Assembly (NCBI RefSeq): GCF_026625845.1
Contig: NZ_CP113066.1
Location: forward strand, 2,418,001-2,482,000
Reading direction: 5' to 3'
Length of the DNA stretch: 64,000 nucleotides
Source: Agrococcus sp. SL85
Lineage (GTDB): Bacteria > Actinomycetota > Actinomycetes > Actinomycetales > Microbacteriaceae
Below, one piece after another: positions 33,934 to 42,166 of the stretch. Each line of letters starts with the position of its first letter. Position 1 is the first letter of the stretch. The notes under the pieces were generated by a model that saw nothing but the letters and a program-made list of their open reading frames with translations, was not told where the DNA came from and did no database searches. The position numbers were made by a program, and so were the translations under genes.

Positions 33934-34095
33934 ATGTGCCGTGCCGTCCGCTGCTCCACCTGCGGCAAGACCACCTGGGCCGGCTGCGGCCAGCACGTCG
34001 CCGACGTGCGGCGCACCGTGCCCGCGGGTCAGTGGTGCTCGGGCCACGAGGCGGAGCCCAAGCAGGGCTTCCTCGCGCGCCTCCTGGGCCGCTGA
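33934..34095 (+). CDS. Small Cys-rich zinc-ribbon-like protein
   Basis: 53-residue protein starting MCRAVRCSTCGKTTWAGCGQHVADV and ending QWCSGHEAEPKQGFLARLLGR. Five cysteines are arranged C2, C7-x2-C10, C18 and C43, with H20 and H46, suggesting a zinc ribbon-like or persulfide-carrying fold. It is the first gene behind the CstR-type promoter, and its stop overlaps the next start (TGATG), so it is coupled to the CoA-disulfide reductase-rhodanese. Similar tiny proteins occur in actinobacterial sulfurtransferase operons. No function is known to me. Confidence 0.75.
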   Translation: MCRAVRCSTCGKTTWAGCGQHVADVRRTVPAGQWCSGHEAEPKQGFLARLLGR

Positions 34096-35753
34096 TGCGC
34101 GTCGTCATCGTGGGCGGCGTCGCCGCCGGCATGTCGGCCGCCACGCGCCTGCGGCGCCTCGACGAGCGCGCCGAGATCGTCGTGGTCGAGCGGGGCGAGC
34201 ACGTCTCCTTCGCCAACTGCGGGCTGCCGTACCACCTGGGCGGCGTGATCGAGCACCGCGACGCACTGCTGCTGCAGACGCCGGAGTCGCTCGCGGCGCG
34301 CTTCCGCATCGACGTGCGCGTGCGCACGGAGGCCGTGGCCATCGACCGGGAGGCCCGCGCGCTCGCCGTCGTCGACCTCGCCACGGGCGAGCGCTCCTGG
34401 CTCCCCTACGACCGGCTCGTGCTCGCCACGGGCGCCGACGCCATGCCCCCGCTCCCGGGCGGCGGCACCCCCGTGCACCAGCTGCGCACGATCGCCGACA
34501 TGGACGCCGTCCTCGCGGTGCTCGAGGCGGCGCCCGAGGGCGCGCCCGTGCTCGTGGTCGGCGCCGGCTTCATCGGCCTCGAGGCGGTCGAGAACCTCGT
34601 GGCCCGCGGCCAGCGGGTGACCCTCGTCTCGCGCGGCGACCGGCCGCTCTCTCGCCTCGACCTCGCGCTCTCCGAGGCCGTCTCGGACGCCCTCGAGCGC
34701 CACGGCGTCGAGCTGCTGCTCGGCACCGTCGTCGACGAGGTCGTCGCGGGCGGCGCCCGGCTGTCCGACGGCCGCACCCTCGACGCGGCGCTCGTGCTCG
34801 ACGCCCGGGGCGTGCGCCCCGCCGCGCGGCTCGCCGCGGACGCCGGTCTCGCGCTGGGGCCTCGCGGCGGCATCGCGGTGGACGCCTCCCATGCCACGAG
34901 CGACCCCGCGATCCTCGCGGTCGGCGACGCCGTCGAGCAGCGCGACGCCGTCGACGGCGCACCCGCGCTCGTCGCGATGGCGGGCCTCGCCAACCGGGGC
35001 GGCCGCGAGGCGGCCGACGCCATCGCGGGCCTGCCCGTGGCGGCGGCGCCCGCGCTCGGCACCGCGATCGTGCAGGTCTTCGACCGCACGGTCGCCATGA
35101 CGGGCTGGAGCCCCGAGCACGCTGCCGCCCAGGGCCGCCCGCACCGCGTCGTGCGCACCCACCCCGCGCACCACGCCGGCTACTACCCGGGCGCCGAGCA
35201 GATGTCGATCGTGCTCGTCGTCGACGAGGCCGACGACCGCATCCTCGGCGCGCAGATCGTCGGCGGCGCGGGCGTCGACCGTCGCATCGACGTGCTCGCG
35301 GTCGCGATGCGCGCCGGCCTCACCGCCTCGTCGCTCGTCGACCTCGAGCTCGCCTACGCGCCGCAGTTCGGCTCGGCGAAGGATCCCGTGAACCTGCTCG
35401 GCATGGTCGCGCAGAACCGCGCCTCCGGCGTCGCCGCGGCGATCGCCTGGCACGACGTCGAGGCCGCCGTCGCGGCGGGCGCCGTCGTCGTCGACGTGCG
35501 CACCGAGGCGGAGCACGACCGGGGCGCGATCCCCGGCTCCACGAGCATCCCCGTCGACGCGCTGCGCGAGCGGCTCGACGAGCTGCGGGGCCGCGAGGTG
35601 ATCGTCCACTGCCAGGTGGGCCAGCGCGCCCACGTGGCGCAGCGCATCCTCGCCCAGCACGGCGTGGCGGCGCGGAACCTCGACGGCGGCTGGCTCACCT
35701 GGCGGGCCGGCGACCGCGCGCGCAGGCGCGCCCGAGCACTGGAGCACGCATGA
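34095..35753 (+). CDS. CoA-disulfide reductase-like flavoprotein fused to rhodanese
   Basis: 552-aa two-part enzyme. Residues 1-450: CoADR/Nox-type flavoprotein with FAD motif VVIVGGVAAGMSAATRLRR, the single redox cysteine C42 in SFANCGLPYHLGG, NAD(P)H motif VLVVGAGFIGLEAVENL and a dimerisation domain. Residues 455-552: rhodanese domain with catalytic C506 in IVHCQVGQRAH. This CoADR-RHD architecture reduces CoA-persulfides or polysulfides and moves the sulfane sulfur. It lies in an operon with a CstR-like repressor and a rhodanese lipoprotein, pointing to sulfide/persulfide detoxification. TGATG joins it to the upstream small protein. Confidence 0.9.
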   Translation: MRVVIVGGVAAGMSAATRLRRLDERAEIVVVERGEHVSFANCGLPYHLGGVIEHRDALLLQTPESLAARFRIDVRVRTEAVAIDREARALAVVDLATGERSWLPYDRLVLATGADAMPPLPGGGTPVHQLRTIADMDAVLAVLEAAPEGAPVLVVGAGFIGLEAVENLVARGQRVTLVSRGDRPLSRLDLALSEAVSDALERHGVELLLGTVVDEVVAGGARLSDGRTLDAALVLDARGVRPAARLAADAGLALGPRGGIAVDASHATSDPAILAVGDAVEQRDAVDGAPALVAMAGLANRGGREAADAIAGLPVAAAPALGTAIVQVFDRTVAMTGWSPEHAAAQGRPHRVVRTHPAHHAGYYPGAEQMSIVLVVDEADDRILGAQIVGGAGVDRRIDVLAVAMRAGLTASSLVDLELAYAPQFGSAKDPVNLLGMVAQNRASGVAAAIAWHDVEAAVAAGAVVVDVRTEAEHDRGAIPGSTSIPVDALRERLDELRGREVIVHCQVGQRAHVAQRILAQHGVAARNLDGGWLTWRAGDRARRRARALEHA

Positions 35754-36025
35754 TCCCCACCGCCGCCACCCCGGATGCGCAGCGGCGCATCGCCAACCGC
35801 CTGAAGCGCGCCCGCGGGCAGCTCGACGCCGTGATCGCCGCCGTGGAGGCGGGCGGCGAGTGCCGCGACGTCGTCACGCAGCTCGCGGCGACGTCCAAGG
35901 CGCTCGACCGGGCGGGGTTCGCGATCGTCGCGAGCGCGATGGAGCACTGCGTCGCCGACGACGACGAGCGCACCCGCGACGAGCAGCTCGCCGAGCTCGA
36001 GAAGCTCTTCCTCTCCCTCAGCTAG
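35750..36025 (+). CDS. CstR-like persulfide-sensing repressor of the CsoR family
   Basis: 91-aa all-helical CsoR/RcnR-family regulator (RRIANRLKRARGQLDAVIAAVEAGGECRDVVTQLAATSKALDRAGFAIVASAMEHCV). Cysteines C38 and C67 are 29 residues apart as in CsoR (C36, C65) and CstR (C31, C60). The CsoR copper-ligand histidine, four residues before the second Cys, is alanine here (A63). That pattern fits the persulfide sensor CstR rather than a Cu(I) sensor. It is fused by ATGA to the CoADR-rhodanese gene, and a CsoR-type palindrome overlaps the operon promoter, implying autorepression lifted by sulfane sulfur. Confidence 0.85.
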   Translation: MIPTAATPDAQRRIANRLKRARGQLDAVIAAVEAGGECRDVVTQLAATSKALDRAGFAIVASAMEHCVADDDERTRDEQLAELEKLFLSLS

Positions 36026-36035
36026 GAGCATCCCC

Positions 36036-36416
36036 ATGCATGCACGCGCCCGATCCCGCGCCGCCCTCGTCCGCCTCGCCGCCGTCGCGGTGCTCGCACT
36101 CGCCCTCGCGGGCTGCACGAGCGCGCCGGAGCCCGTGGAGGTGCCCGCCGACGCCGTCGTCATCGACGTCCGGACCGCCGCCGAGCACGCGCAGGGCCAC
36201 CTGGCAGGCGCGACGCTGCTCGACGTCTCGAACGGCGACCTCGAGGCGGCCATCCCGAGCCTCGACCCCGACGCTGCGACCTTCGTCTACTGCCGCTCCG
36301 GCAGCCGCTCGGCCAGCGCCGCAGCGATGCTGCGCGAGGCCGGCTTCACCGACGTGACCGACCTCGGCTCCCTCGACGAGGCCGCCGCCGCGACCGGCAT
36401 CGCGATCGAGCGATGA
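36036..36416 (+). CDS. Rhodanese-domain lipoprotein
   Basis: 126-aa secreted sulfurtransferase. Signal peptide with lipobox LAGC (lipid at C27), then one rhodanese domain (VVIDVRTAAEHAQGHLAGATLLDVSNGDLEAAI) with catalytic C86 in VYCRSGSRSASA. It would handle sulfane sulfur outside the membrane, complementing the cytoplasmic rhodanese fusion two genes upstream. AGGAG lies before the ATG, and it overlaps the DUF2892 gene by ATGA. Membership of the persulfide operon is clear from spacing. Confidence 0.88.
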   Translation: MHARARSRAALVRLAAVAVLALALAGCTSAPEPVEVPADAVVIDVRTAAEHAQGHLAGATLLDVSNGDLEAAIPSLDPDAATFVYCRSGSRSASAAAMLREAGFTDVTDLGSLDEAAAATGIAIER

Positions 36417-36661
36417 CGGATCCCGTCGTCGGGAGCGGCCATCGCAGGCACCGGCCCCGGATCCGCTGCGCGGCGGGCACGGGCGAGCGGATCGCGCAGG
36501 CGGCCGTAGGCGTGCTCGTCGCGGCGTTCGCCCTCAGCCCCTCCACGGCTCCGACTGCGGCCGTCGTCGCAGGCATCGCGGCCGCCGTGCTGCTCGTCGG
36601 CGCCTGGCGGGGCTGGTGCCCCGGCTCGCTCGCGGCGCGCTGGGCGGGCCGAGCGCGCTGA
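36413..36661 (+). CDS. DUF2892-like inner membrane protein
   Basis: 82-aa protein with two hydrophobic helices (about 27-46 and 49-66: IAQAAVGVLVAAFALSP, AAVVAGIAAAVLLVGAWRGWCP) like the YgaP-type DUF2892 membrane module. That module is often fused or adjacent to rhodaneses. A basic N-terminus (RHRPRIRC) and one cysteine near each helix end (C19, C69) are present. It is the last gene of the persulfide operon, overlapping the lipoprotein gene by four bases. A membrane partner for sulfur transfer is inferred. Confidence 0.7.
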   Translation: MTDPVVGSGHRRHRPRIRCAAGTGERIAQAAVGVLVAAFALSPSTAPTAAVVAGIAAAVLLVGAWRGWCPGSLAARWAGRAR

Positions 36662-36697
36662 TCGTGCTGCCTGACCCGACGGCCTGACCGGACGGCC

Positions 36698-37369
36698 TCA
36701 GCCCAGGCGCACGCGGAGGCCCCCGTCGTCCGGCAGGGCGCGGAGCCCGCGGAGGTCCGGGAGCACCGCGTGGGCGCGGCCGAGCGCCTCCGCGGGGTGC
36801 GAGGTGGCCACCCCGAGCGTCGTCGCGCCCGCCGCGAGGCCCGCGTCGACACCGGCGGGCGCGTCCTCCACGACGAGGCACCGCGCGGCGTCCACGCCGA
36901 GCCTCGCCGCCGCCAGCAGGTAGCCCTGCGGATCGGGCTTGCCGCGGTCGACGTCCTCCGCCGCTACCAGGACGCGCGGCACCGGCAGGCCCGCCGCCGC
37001 GAGCCGCGCCTCCATGACCGCGCGTCGCCCGGAGGTCACGGCCGCCCACGCGTCCTCAGGCAGGCCGTGGAGCAGCGCGGCGACGCCGGGGAGCGCCGCA
37101 GCGTCGCCCGCCTCGGCGTCCTCGATCGCCTCGACGTCGCGGAGCGCCGCCCCGCGCCGCTCCGGGGGCACGAGCTCGGCGATCGTGTCGTCGCTGCGGC
37201 GGCCGTGCGAGACCGCGAGGATGCTGGCGGGGTCGATCCCCCACTGCCCGCCCCAGGCGCGCCAGATGCGCTCCACGGCCGCCGTCGAGTCGACGAGCGT
37301 GCCGTCGATGTCGAACAGGATCGCCGCGACCTCGATCGTGCCCGTGCCGTGCTCCGTGCGCTCCGCCAT
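36698..37369 (-). CDS. HAD-superfamily phosphatase, PGP/CbbY type
   Basis: 223-aa HAD subfamily IA hydrolase. Motif I ILFDIDGTLVDS, cap residues DAEAGDAAALPGVAALLHGLP, motif II TSGRR, motif III lysine in DRGKPDPQGYLLAAARLG, and motif IV VVEDAPAGVDAGLAAG. This layout matches phosphoglycolate phosphatase/beta-phosphoglucomutase-like enzymes and sugar-phosphatases such as GPP. The substrate cannot be told. The ATG at 37369 follows only a weak GGTGGT site. It is divergent from the 37481 gene across a pair of direct repeats. Confidence 0.85.
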   Translation of the reverse strand: MAERTEHGTGTIEVAAILFDIDGTLVDSTAAVERIWRAWGGQWGIDPASILAVSHGRRSDDTIAELVPPERRGAALRDVEAIEDAEAGDAAALPGVAALLHGLPEDAWAAVTSGRRAVMEARLAAAGLPVPRVLVAAEDVDRGKPDPQGYLLAAARLGVDAARCLVVEDAPAGVDAGLAAGATTLGVATSHPAEALGRAHAVLPDLRGLRALPDDGGLRVRLG

Positions 37370-37392
37370 GGCACCACCGTGGCACAGGGCGA

Positions 37393-37433
37393 ATCGTGCG
37401 CGCAGCGCGCGGCGCGGATCGTGCGCGCAGCGC
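37393..37433. repeat. Two 16-bp direct repeats with palindromic cores
   Basis: ATCGTGCGCGCAGCGC occurs at 37393-37408 and 37418-37433, 25 bases apart, each containing the palindrome TGCGCGCA. They fall in the 111-base gap between two divergent genes, so a regulator site is possible. Confidence 0.45.
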
Positions 37434-37480
37434 AGAGCGTGGACCCGGAGCGCGTCAGCGGTCGCTCCTACGGTGGCCGC

Positions 37481-37861
37481 ATGACGATCCGCCCCGCCGA
37501 GTGGGATGTGCTGCACCCGCTCGACGGGCACCGCATCGCGATCGTCCGCCTCGTCGCGCTCGGTCCGCGGCGCGAGCCCTACTACCGCGCCGTGACGCCC
37601 GAGGCCGACCGGGCCGAGCGTCGGCTCATCGGGTACTGGGCGAGCGTCGACCACGCGCACGACGGCGTGCTCGCGCTCTACGAGCGCGCGTCGGGCCGCT
37701 CGACCTCCGGGGGCGGCCGTGCCCCCGCGCGCCCGCTCGTGCCGCAGAAGCCCCCGCCGTGCGCGGGCCCGGCCGTCGCCCAGCGACCGACAGGGGCAGC
37801 CCCGCCCGAGCAGCGGCACGGCTACGCCGCACGGCCGCTGCGGCACGCCGCGCGGGCGTGA
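37481..37861 (+). CDS. Hypothetical protein, 126 aa
   Basis: A short protein with a folded-looking N-terminal half (RPAEWDVLHPLDGHRIAIVRLVALGPRREPYYRAVTPEADRAERRLIGYWASVDHAHDGVLALYERASG). The Pro/Arg/Ala-rich, low-complexity tail of about 50 residues is probably disordered. The first half resembles small actinobacterial proteins seen beside HAD genes, without a named domain that I recognise. The start is the first ATG after the direct-repeat region. No signal peptide or helix for the membrane is present. Confidence 0.5.
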   Translation: MTIRPAEWDVLHPLDGHRIAIVRLVALGPRREPYYRAVTPEADRAERRLIGYWASVDHAHDGVLALYERASGRSTSGGGRAPARPLVPQKPPPCAGPAVAQRPTGAAPPEQRHGYAARPLRHAARA

Positions 37862-37867
37862 GCGCCC

Positions 37868-38065
37868 TCAGCCGCGCTTCAGGCGACGCTTCGTCGCGCG
37901 CTCGGTGAGCACGAGCAGGAAGTCCTGCACGGGGCTCTCGGCGATCGCCGCGAGCTCCTCGCGCGCGATCCGCTCCACCTCGGCCGGCGATGCCTCGGGC
38001 TTCGCGGCCGTCAGCTTCGCGACCACCTGCGACACGATCTCCTCGTGGTCCGCGATGCCGCTCAT
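37868..38065 (-). CDS. Three-helix bundle protein (DUF3562-like)
   Basis: 65-aa all-helical protein: HEEIVSQVVAKLTAAKPEASPAEVERIAREELAAIAESPVQDFLLVLTERATKRRLKR. The spacing matches the three-helix dimerisation module that also forms the middle of the ArsR-ArsC fusion at 28796, so it may be a stand-alone form. The strongly basic end (KRRLKRG) could bind nucleic acid. It converges with the 37481 gene with six bases between stops. Confidence 0.6.
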   Translation of the reverse strand: MSGIADHEEIVSQVVAKLTAAKPEASPAEVERIAREELAAIAESPVQDFLLVLTERATKRRLKRG

Positions 38066-38170
38066 GGCGCGATCATCGCACGCCATCGCCCCGACGCGCC
38101 CACGGGCGTCCGGCGCCAAGCCGCGCGCCGTGCTCGCGCCGCGCGTCCGGCGCGCCAGGCTGGGCCCGTG

Positions 38171-38816
38171 ATGGACGCGGTGCTCGACCTCGACGGCGTG
38201 CTCTCGACGCGCGACACGGTCGCGACCCTCCTGGTGGAGGCCGCGCGCCGGCAGCCGCGGCGGGCGACCGGCAGCCTGCCGCAGGCTCGTGCGCTGGGTG
38301 CTCGCGGGCGGCGACGTCGCGCGGCACGCTGCGGCCTCCCGCGCGGTCGCCGCGGCGATGCTGCGCGGCATGTCCGAGGCGGAGTACGAGGCGCTCGCAC
38401 GCGAGGTCGGCACCCGGATGGGGCGCACGGCGGCGCGCGCATCGATGGTGAAGATCGCGCGGGAGCTCGCGGCCGAGGGCGCCCACGTCGTGGTCGCGAC
38501 GGGGTCCGAGCACCGGCTCGCCCGCGCGTTCCTCGACTCGGCGGGCGTGCCCCGCGACCTGCTGCTCGCCTCCACGCTCGCGTGGGGTCCCGGCGGCCCC
38601 GCCTTCGACCGCCACATCCGCGGCGCGAGCAAGCTCGAGGCGCTGGTGCGGGCCGGGATCGACGTGGGCGCGCGCCGCTTCTGGACGGACTCCGCCGACG
38701 ACCTGCCCACGGCCGGAGCGGCGGCCGGGCTGGTGCTCGTCGCCCCCTCGCGCCGCTCCGAGGCGGCCTACCTCGCCGCCGGCCTGCCCCACGAGCTCCT
38801 CGAGGGCCGAGGCTGA
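38171..38816 (+). pseudogene. SerB-like HAD phosphatase, frameshifted
   Basis: HAD subfamily IB enzyme of the kind related to phosphoserine phosphatase. Motif I is MDAVLDLDGVLSTRD in the first frame (from ATG 38171). Motif II (VVVATGSEH), motif III (GASKLEALVRAG) and motif IV (FWTDSADDLPTA) are in the next frame. The break is at 38279-38289 (CCGCAGGCTCGTG); dropping one base gives PQLVRWVLAGG and one 214-codon frame. All four catalytic motifs survive, so an extra base in the sequence is the simplest explanation. Confidence 0.75.
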
Positions 38817-38847
38817 CCGCGCGGCCCCGCCAGGCGCGTGGCGCCGC

Positions 38848-40106
38848 TCAGAGCACCGCGTCGAGCCCGGCCAGGAGGCGGTCGACCTCGGCGTCGTCGG
38901 TGTAGGCGGCGAGGCCGATGCGCAGACCGCCCGGCGCGCCCGTGGCGAGCGCCCGGAAGGGCTCCTGCGCGTAGAACGAGCCGGCCGGCACGAGCAGGTC
39001 GTGCGCGAGGAGCGCCCGGTAGGCGTCCGCGGCGTCGACGCGGGTCGGCGTGAGGAACAGGGTGGGCGTGCGCCTGGCGGCGATCGAGTGCAGCACGAGG
39101 CGGTCGCCCAGTGCGCGGAGGCCCTCCTCGACGCGGCCGCGGAGTCGCAGCTCGTGCGCGTGGATGCGCGCGTGCGCGTCGAGGATGCGCTCGCGCCGCG
39201 AGCCTCCCCGCGCGCCGAGCCCCGCGAGGAAGTCGACCGCCGCGGTGACGCCCGCGAGCAGCTCGTACGGCAGCGTGCCGAGCTCGAAGCGCTCCGGCAC
39301 CGCGTCGGTGGAGGGCGCGAGCTTGTCGGGGCGGATCGTCTCGAGCAGGGCCGGGTCGGCGACGAGCGCGGCGCAGTGCGGGCCGAAGAGCTTGTACGGC
39401 GAGAGCACGAGGAGGTCGGCGCCGAGCGCCGCGAGGTCGATCGCGGCGTGCGCGGCCAGGTGCACGGCGTCGACGTGGACGAGCGCCCCCACCGCGTGCG
39501 CGCGGGCCGCGATGCGCGCGACGTCCGGCATCGTGCCCAGCAGGTTCGATGCGCCCGCGACCGCCACGAGCCGCGTGCGCTCGGTGACGACGTCGTCGAG
39601 CGCCGTCAGGTCGAGGTCGGCGGTCGCCGGGTCGAGCCGGAGCCAGCGCACCGTCGCCCCCGAGGCCTCGGCCGCCTGGATCCACGGCCGCACGTTGGCG
39701 TCGTGGTCGAGCTCGGTGACGACGACCTCGTCGCCCGGCCCCCAGGGCCGGCCGCCCGTGCCCTTCGCGAGCGCCCGCGAGAGGTCGTAGGTGAGCTGCG
39801 TGGCCGAGCGGCCGTGCACGACGCCCCGCGGATCGCCGCCCACGAGGTCGGCGACGGCGGCCCGGTAGGCCGCGACCGCCTCGTCGGCGTTCCGCTCGCT
39901 GCGCGCCCCGTGCCGCGGTTCGAGAGCGGGGCGGTGAGCGTGCGGGCGATCGCCTCGGCGACGACCGCGGGCGTCTGCGTGCCGCCCGGGCCGTCGAAGT
40001 GCGCGATGCCGGAGGCGAGCGAGGGGAAGGCCGCGCGGACGGCGGCGACGTCGTAGGCGGCGGTCGCGTGGGCGGCGCTCTCGGGGGCGGCGGTGTCGTG
40101 GGGCAT
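38848..40106 (-). pseudogene. PLP class-V aminotransferase/cysteine desulfurase-like, frameshifted
   Basis: Class-V aminotransferase fold enzyme of the cysteine desulfurase-like group: opening FPSLASGIAHFDGPGGTQTP, cofactor loop HGRSATQLTYDLSRALA, ELDHDANVRPW, the VDAVHLAAHAAIDLAALGADLLVLSPYKLFG lysine region (K in SPYKLFG forms the Schiff base). The N-terminal 70 codons run from ATG 40106 in one frame and the rest in another, switching near 39910 inside a run of four G (complement strand). One more G gives NRGTGARSERN and a continuous 420-codon frame. No active-site Cys loop of a true NifS is seen, so function is uncertain. Confidence 0.78.
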
Positions 40107-40143
40107 GGGGGTCCTCTCGGCTCGCGGGCGGGCTCTCCGGACG

Positions 40144-40899
40144 CTACTGCGCTGCGCGCCGCTCCGCGATCGCGGCGCGCAGCAGGGCGAAGGGCGCGGC
40201 CCGGCGCGCGTCGCGACCGTCGTCGGCGCTCGCGGGGCGGGAGACCTCCGGGTGCCACTGCACGCCCAGCAGCCAGCCGCCGCGCTCGGCGCGCACGGCC
40301 TCCACGAGCCCGTCGTCGCCGGTCGCGACGGGCACGAGGCCCTCGGCGAGGTCGCGGATGCCCTGGTGGTGGGCGGAGGCGACCACGGGCCGACCGGTGC
40401 CGTACGCGTCGGCGAGCGCGTCGCCCTCGGCGACCGCGACCTCGTGCCAGGAGAAGAGGCCCTCCTCCCCCGCGTCGTCGCCCGGAGCACGCTTGTGGGC
40501 GACCTCGGTGGGCGCGAGGTCCTCGTGCAGCGTGCCGCCGAGGCCGACGTTGACGACCTGCAGGCCGCGGCACACCGCGAGCAGGGGCGTCGCCGTCGCG
40601 CGGGCGTGCTCGAGCACCCGGAGGTCGAGGTCGTCCTGCTCGGGGTTCACGTCGTAGACGGGCGCCGCGGCGTCGCCGCCGTAGCGCGCGGGATCGACGT
40701 CGCCGCCGCCGGGCAGCACGAAGCCGTCGAAGCGACCGAGGTCGGCGTCGTCGGCGCCGATGACCTCGACCCGCACGCCGGGCGCCTCGGTGAGCGCGAC
40801 GATCGCCTGCAGCAGGCCGTCCGCGAGCGCGACGCGGGGATCGGCGCCCTCGAGCGGCGAGAGGCGGGCGGGGATGCCGATGACGGCGTGCTGCTGCAT
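40144..40899 (-). CDS. Gamma-glutamyl-GABA hydrolase-like class I amidotransferase
   Basis: 251-aa peptidase C26/PuuD-family amidotransferase: VIGIPARLSP, FDGFVLPGGGDVDPARYGG, nucleophile C110 in LLAVCRGLQVVNVGLGGTLHEDL, the SAHHQGI segment and the catalytic GVQWHPE histidine-glutamate. PuuD removes gamma-glutamate from gamma-glutamyl-GABA in putrescine breakdown. GAGGA precedes the ATG. The APC permease, aminotransferase and aldehyde dehydrogenase a few kb downstream make a polyamine/GABA link plausible, though the genes are not contiguous. Confidence 0.85.
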   Translation of the reverse strand: MQQHAVIGIPARLSPLEGADPRVALADGLLQAIVALTEAPGVRVEVIGADDADLGRFDGFVLPGGGDVDPARYGGDAAAPVYDVNPEQDDLDLRVLEHARATATPLLAVCRGLQVVNVGLGGTLHEDLAPTEVAHKRAPGDDAGEEGLFSWHEVAVAEGDALADAYGTGRPVVASAHHQGIRDLAEGLVPVATGDDGLVEAVRAERGGWLLGVQWHPEVSRPASADDGRDARRAAPFALLRAAIAERRAAQ

Positions 40900-41004
40900 G
40901 GTGCTCCTCGGTGACGGCGGACGCGGCGACCGCGCTCCGAGCATCCCGCATCGCGCGCGTCGCGCGGCGCACGCGCCGGCGCGGCGAGGACCGGCGTCGG
41001 CGGC

Positions 41005-42096
41005 CTACGGCAGCGGCACCCGAAGGATGCGGTCGTCGCCCTCGCGCGGCTGCCCGCGGCCGTCGGTGTTGTTCGTGAGCGCCCAGAGCGCGCCGTCGGG
41101 GGCGACGACGACGTCGCGCATCCGCCCCTGCCCCGTCAGCAGGTCGGAGGCGGCGCCCAGGTCGGCGAGCGGCACCGACCGCAATCGCGCGCCGCGCAGG
41201 TTGGCGATGACGACCGCGTCGCCCGCGACCGCGATGCCGCTGGGGCTCGCCTCCGCGGGCGACCACTGCTGCACGGGGTCGACGAAGCCCTCCTCGCCGG
41301 CGATCCCCTCGACGACCGGCCAGCCGTAGTTCGCGCCCGGCTCGATGACGTTGAGCTCGTCCCAGGTGTCCTGCCCGAACTCGCTCGCGAGCATCGTGCC
41401 GTCCGCCGTCCACGCGATGCCCTGGGGGTTCCGGTGGCCGAGGCTCCACACGGGCGAGCCTGCGAACGGGTTGTCGGCGGGCACCGAGCCGTCGGGCGCG
41501 ATGCGGAGGATCTTGCCCGCGAGCGAGGCCGGATCCTGCGCGAGCGCCGGGTCGGCGGCGTCGCCCGTGGTCGCGTAGAGCATGCCGTCCGGCCCGATGG
41601 CGATGCGGCCGCCGTCATGGTTGCCGGCGGCGGGGATGCCGTCGAGGATCGTCGTCGCGCCGCCGAGCGCGAGGCCGCCCGTCGAGCCCTCGAGCGCGTA
41701 GCGGTCGATGCGGTTGCCGGCGTCGGTCGTGAGGTAGGCCAGCAGCGCGCCGTCGGCGACCGCGATGCCGAGGAGGCCGCCCTCGCCCCGCGCGGCGACG
41801 TCGGCGACGACGCCGACCTCGCGGATCGCGCCGTCGTCGGCCACCTCGAGGATCCGCGCCGAGTCGCGCTCGCTCACGAGCGCGACGCCGTCGACGAAGG
41901 CGATCGACCAGGGGGCGTCGAGGCCCTCGGCGATCGTCGCGACCGCCTCCGGTCCGTCGCCGGGCGTCGCCGCGGCCGTCTGGCGGGCCGGGGGCGGCGC
42001 GGAGGGGGTGCCCGCCGAGCAGCCGACGAGCAGCGCGGCGGTGGCGAGCGACGCGACGAGCGGCGCCGCGACGGCGGGAGGGCGACGGGAGGGCAT
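41005..42096 (-). CDS. PQQ-dependent sugar dehydrogenase-like lipoprotein
   Basis: 363-aa secreted beta-propeller protein of the glucose/sorbosone dehydrogenase family. Lipobox LVGC (C26), then GLDAPWSIAFVDGVALVSERDSARI, the metal/PQQ-loop AAGNHDGGRIAIGPDGMLYATTGDA, HRNPQGIAW and ANYGWPVVEG. These are the conserved blade motifs of soluble Gdh (HNGG/HRN type). It would oxidise an aldose outside the membrane if PQQ is available, but no pqq genes are in the window. Anchored on the outer face; substrate unknown. Confidence 0.85.
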   Translation of the reverse strand: MPSRRPPAVAAPLVASLATAALLVGCSAGTPSAPPPARQTAAATPGDGPEAVATIAEGLDAPWSIAFVDGVALVSERDSARILEVADDGAIREVGVVADVAARGEGGLLGIAVADGALLAYLTTDAGNRIDRYALEGSTGGLALGGATTILDGIPAAGNHDGGRIAIGPDGMLYATTGDAADPALAQDPASLAGKILRIAPDGSVPADNPFAGSPVWSLGHRNPQGIAWTADGTMLASEFGQDTWDELNVIEPGANYGWPVVEGIAGEEGFVDPVQQWSPAEASPSGIAVAGDAVVIANLRGARLRSVPLADLGAASDLLTGQGRMRDVVVAPDGALWALTNNTDGRGQPREGDDRILRVPLP

Positions 42097-42166
42097 GTGC
42101 CGAGCATCCCAGTGCCTGCCGAGCGGCGGCCGAGCGCGCGGCCGAACCGCCCCCGAGCGCGGCCGA

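Noticed and set aside
35750..36025. Copper-sensing CsoR
   Set aside because: The histidine ligand is absent, no copper ATPase or chaperone is nearby, and all co-transcribed genes act on sulfane sulfur.
41005..42096. Part of the amine-degradation pathway
   Set aside because: The sugar dehydrogenase is a separate lipoprotein gene with its own gaps and a hairpin between it and the permease; no functional link is visible.
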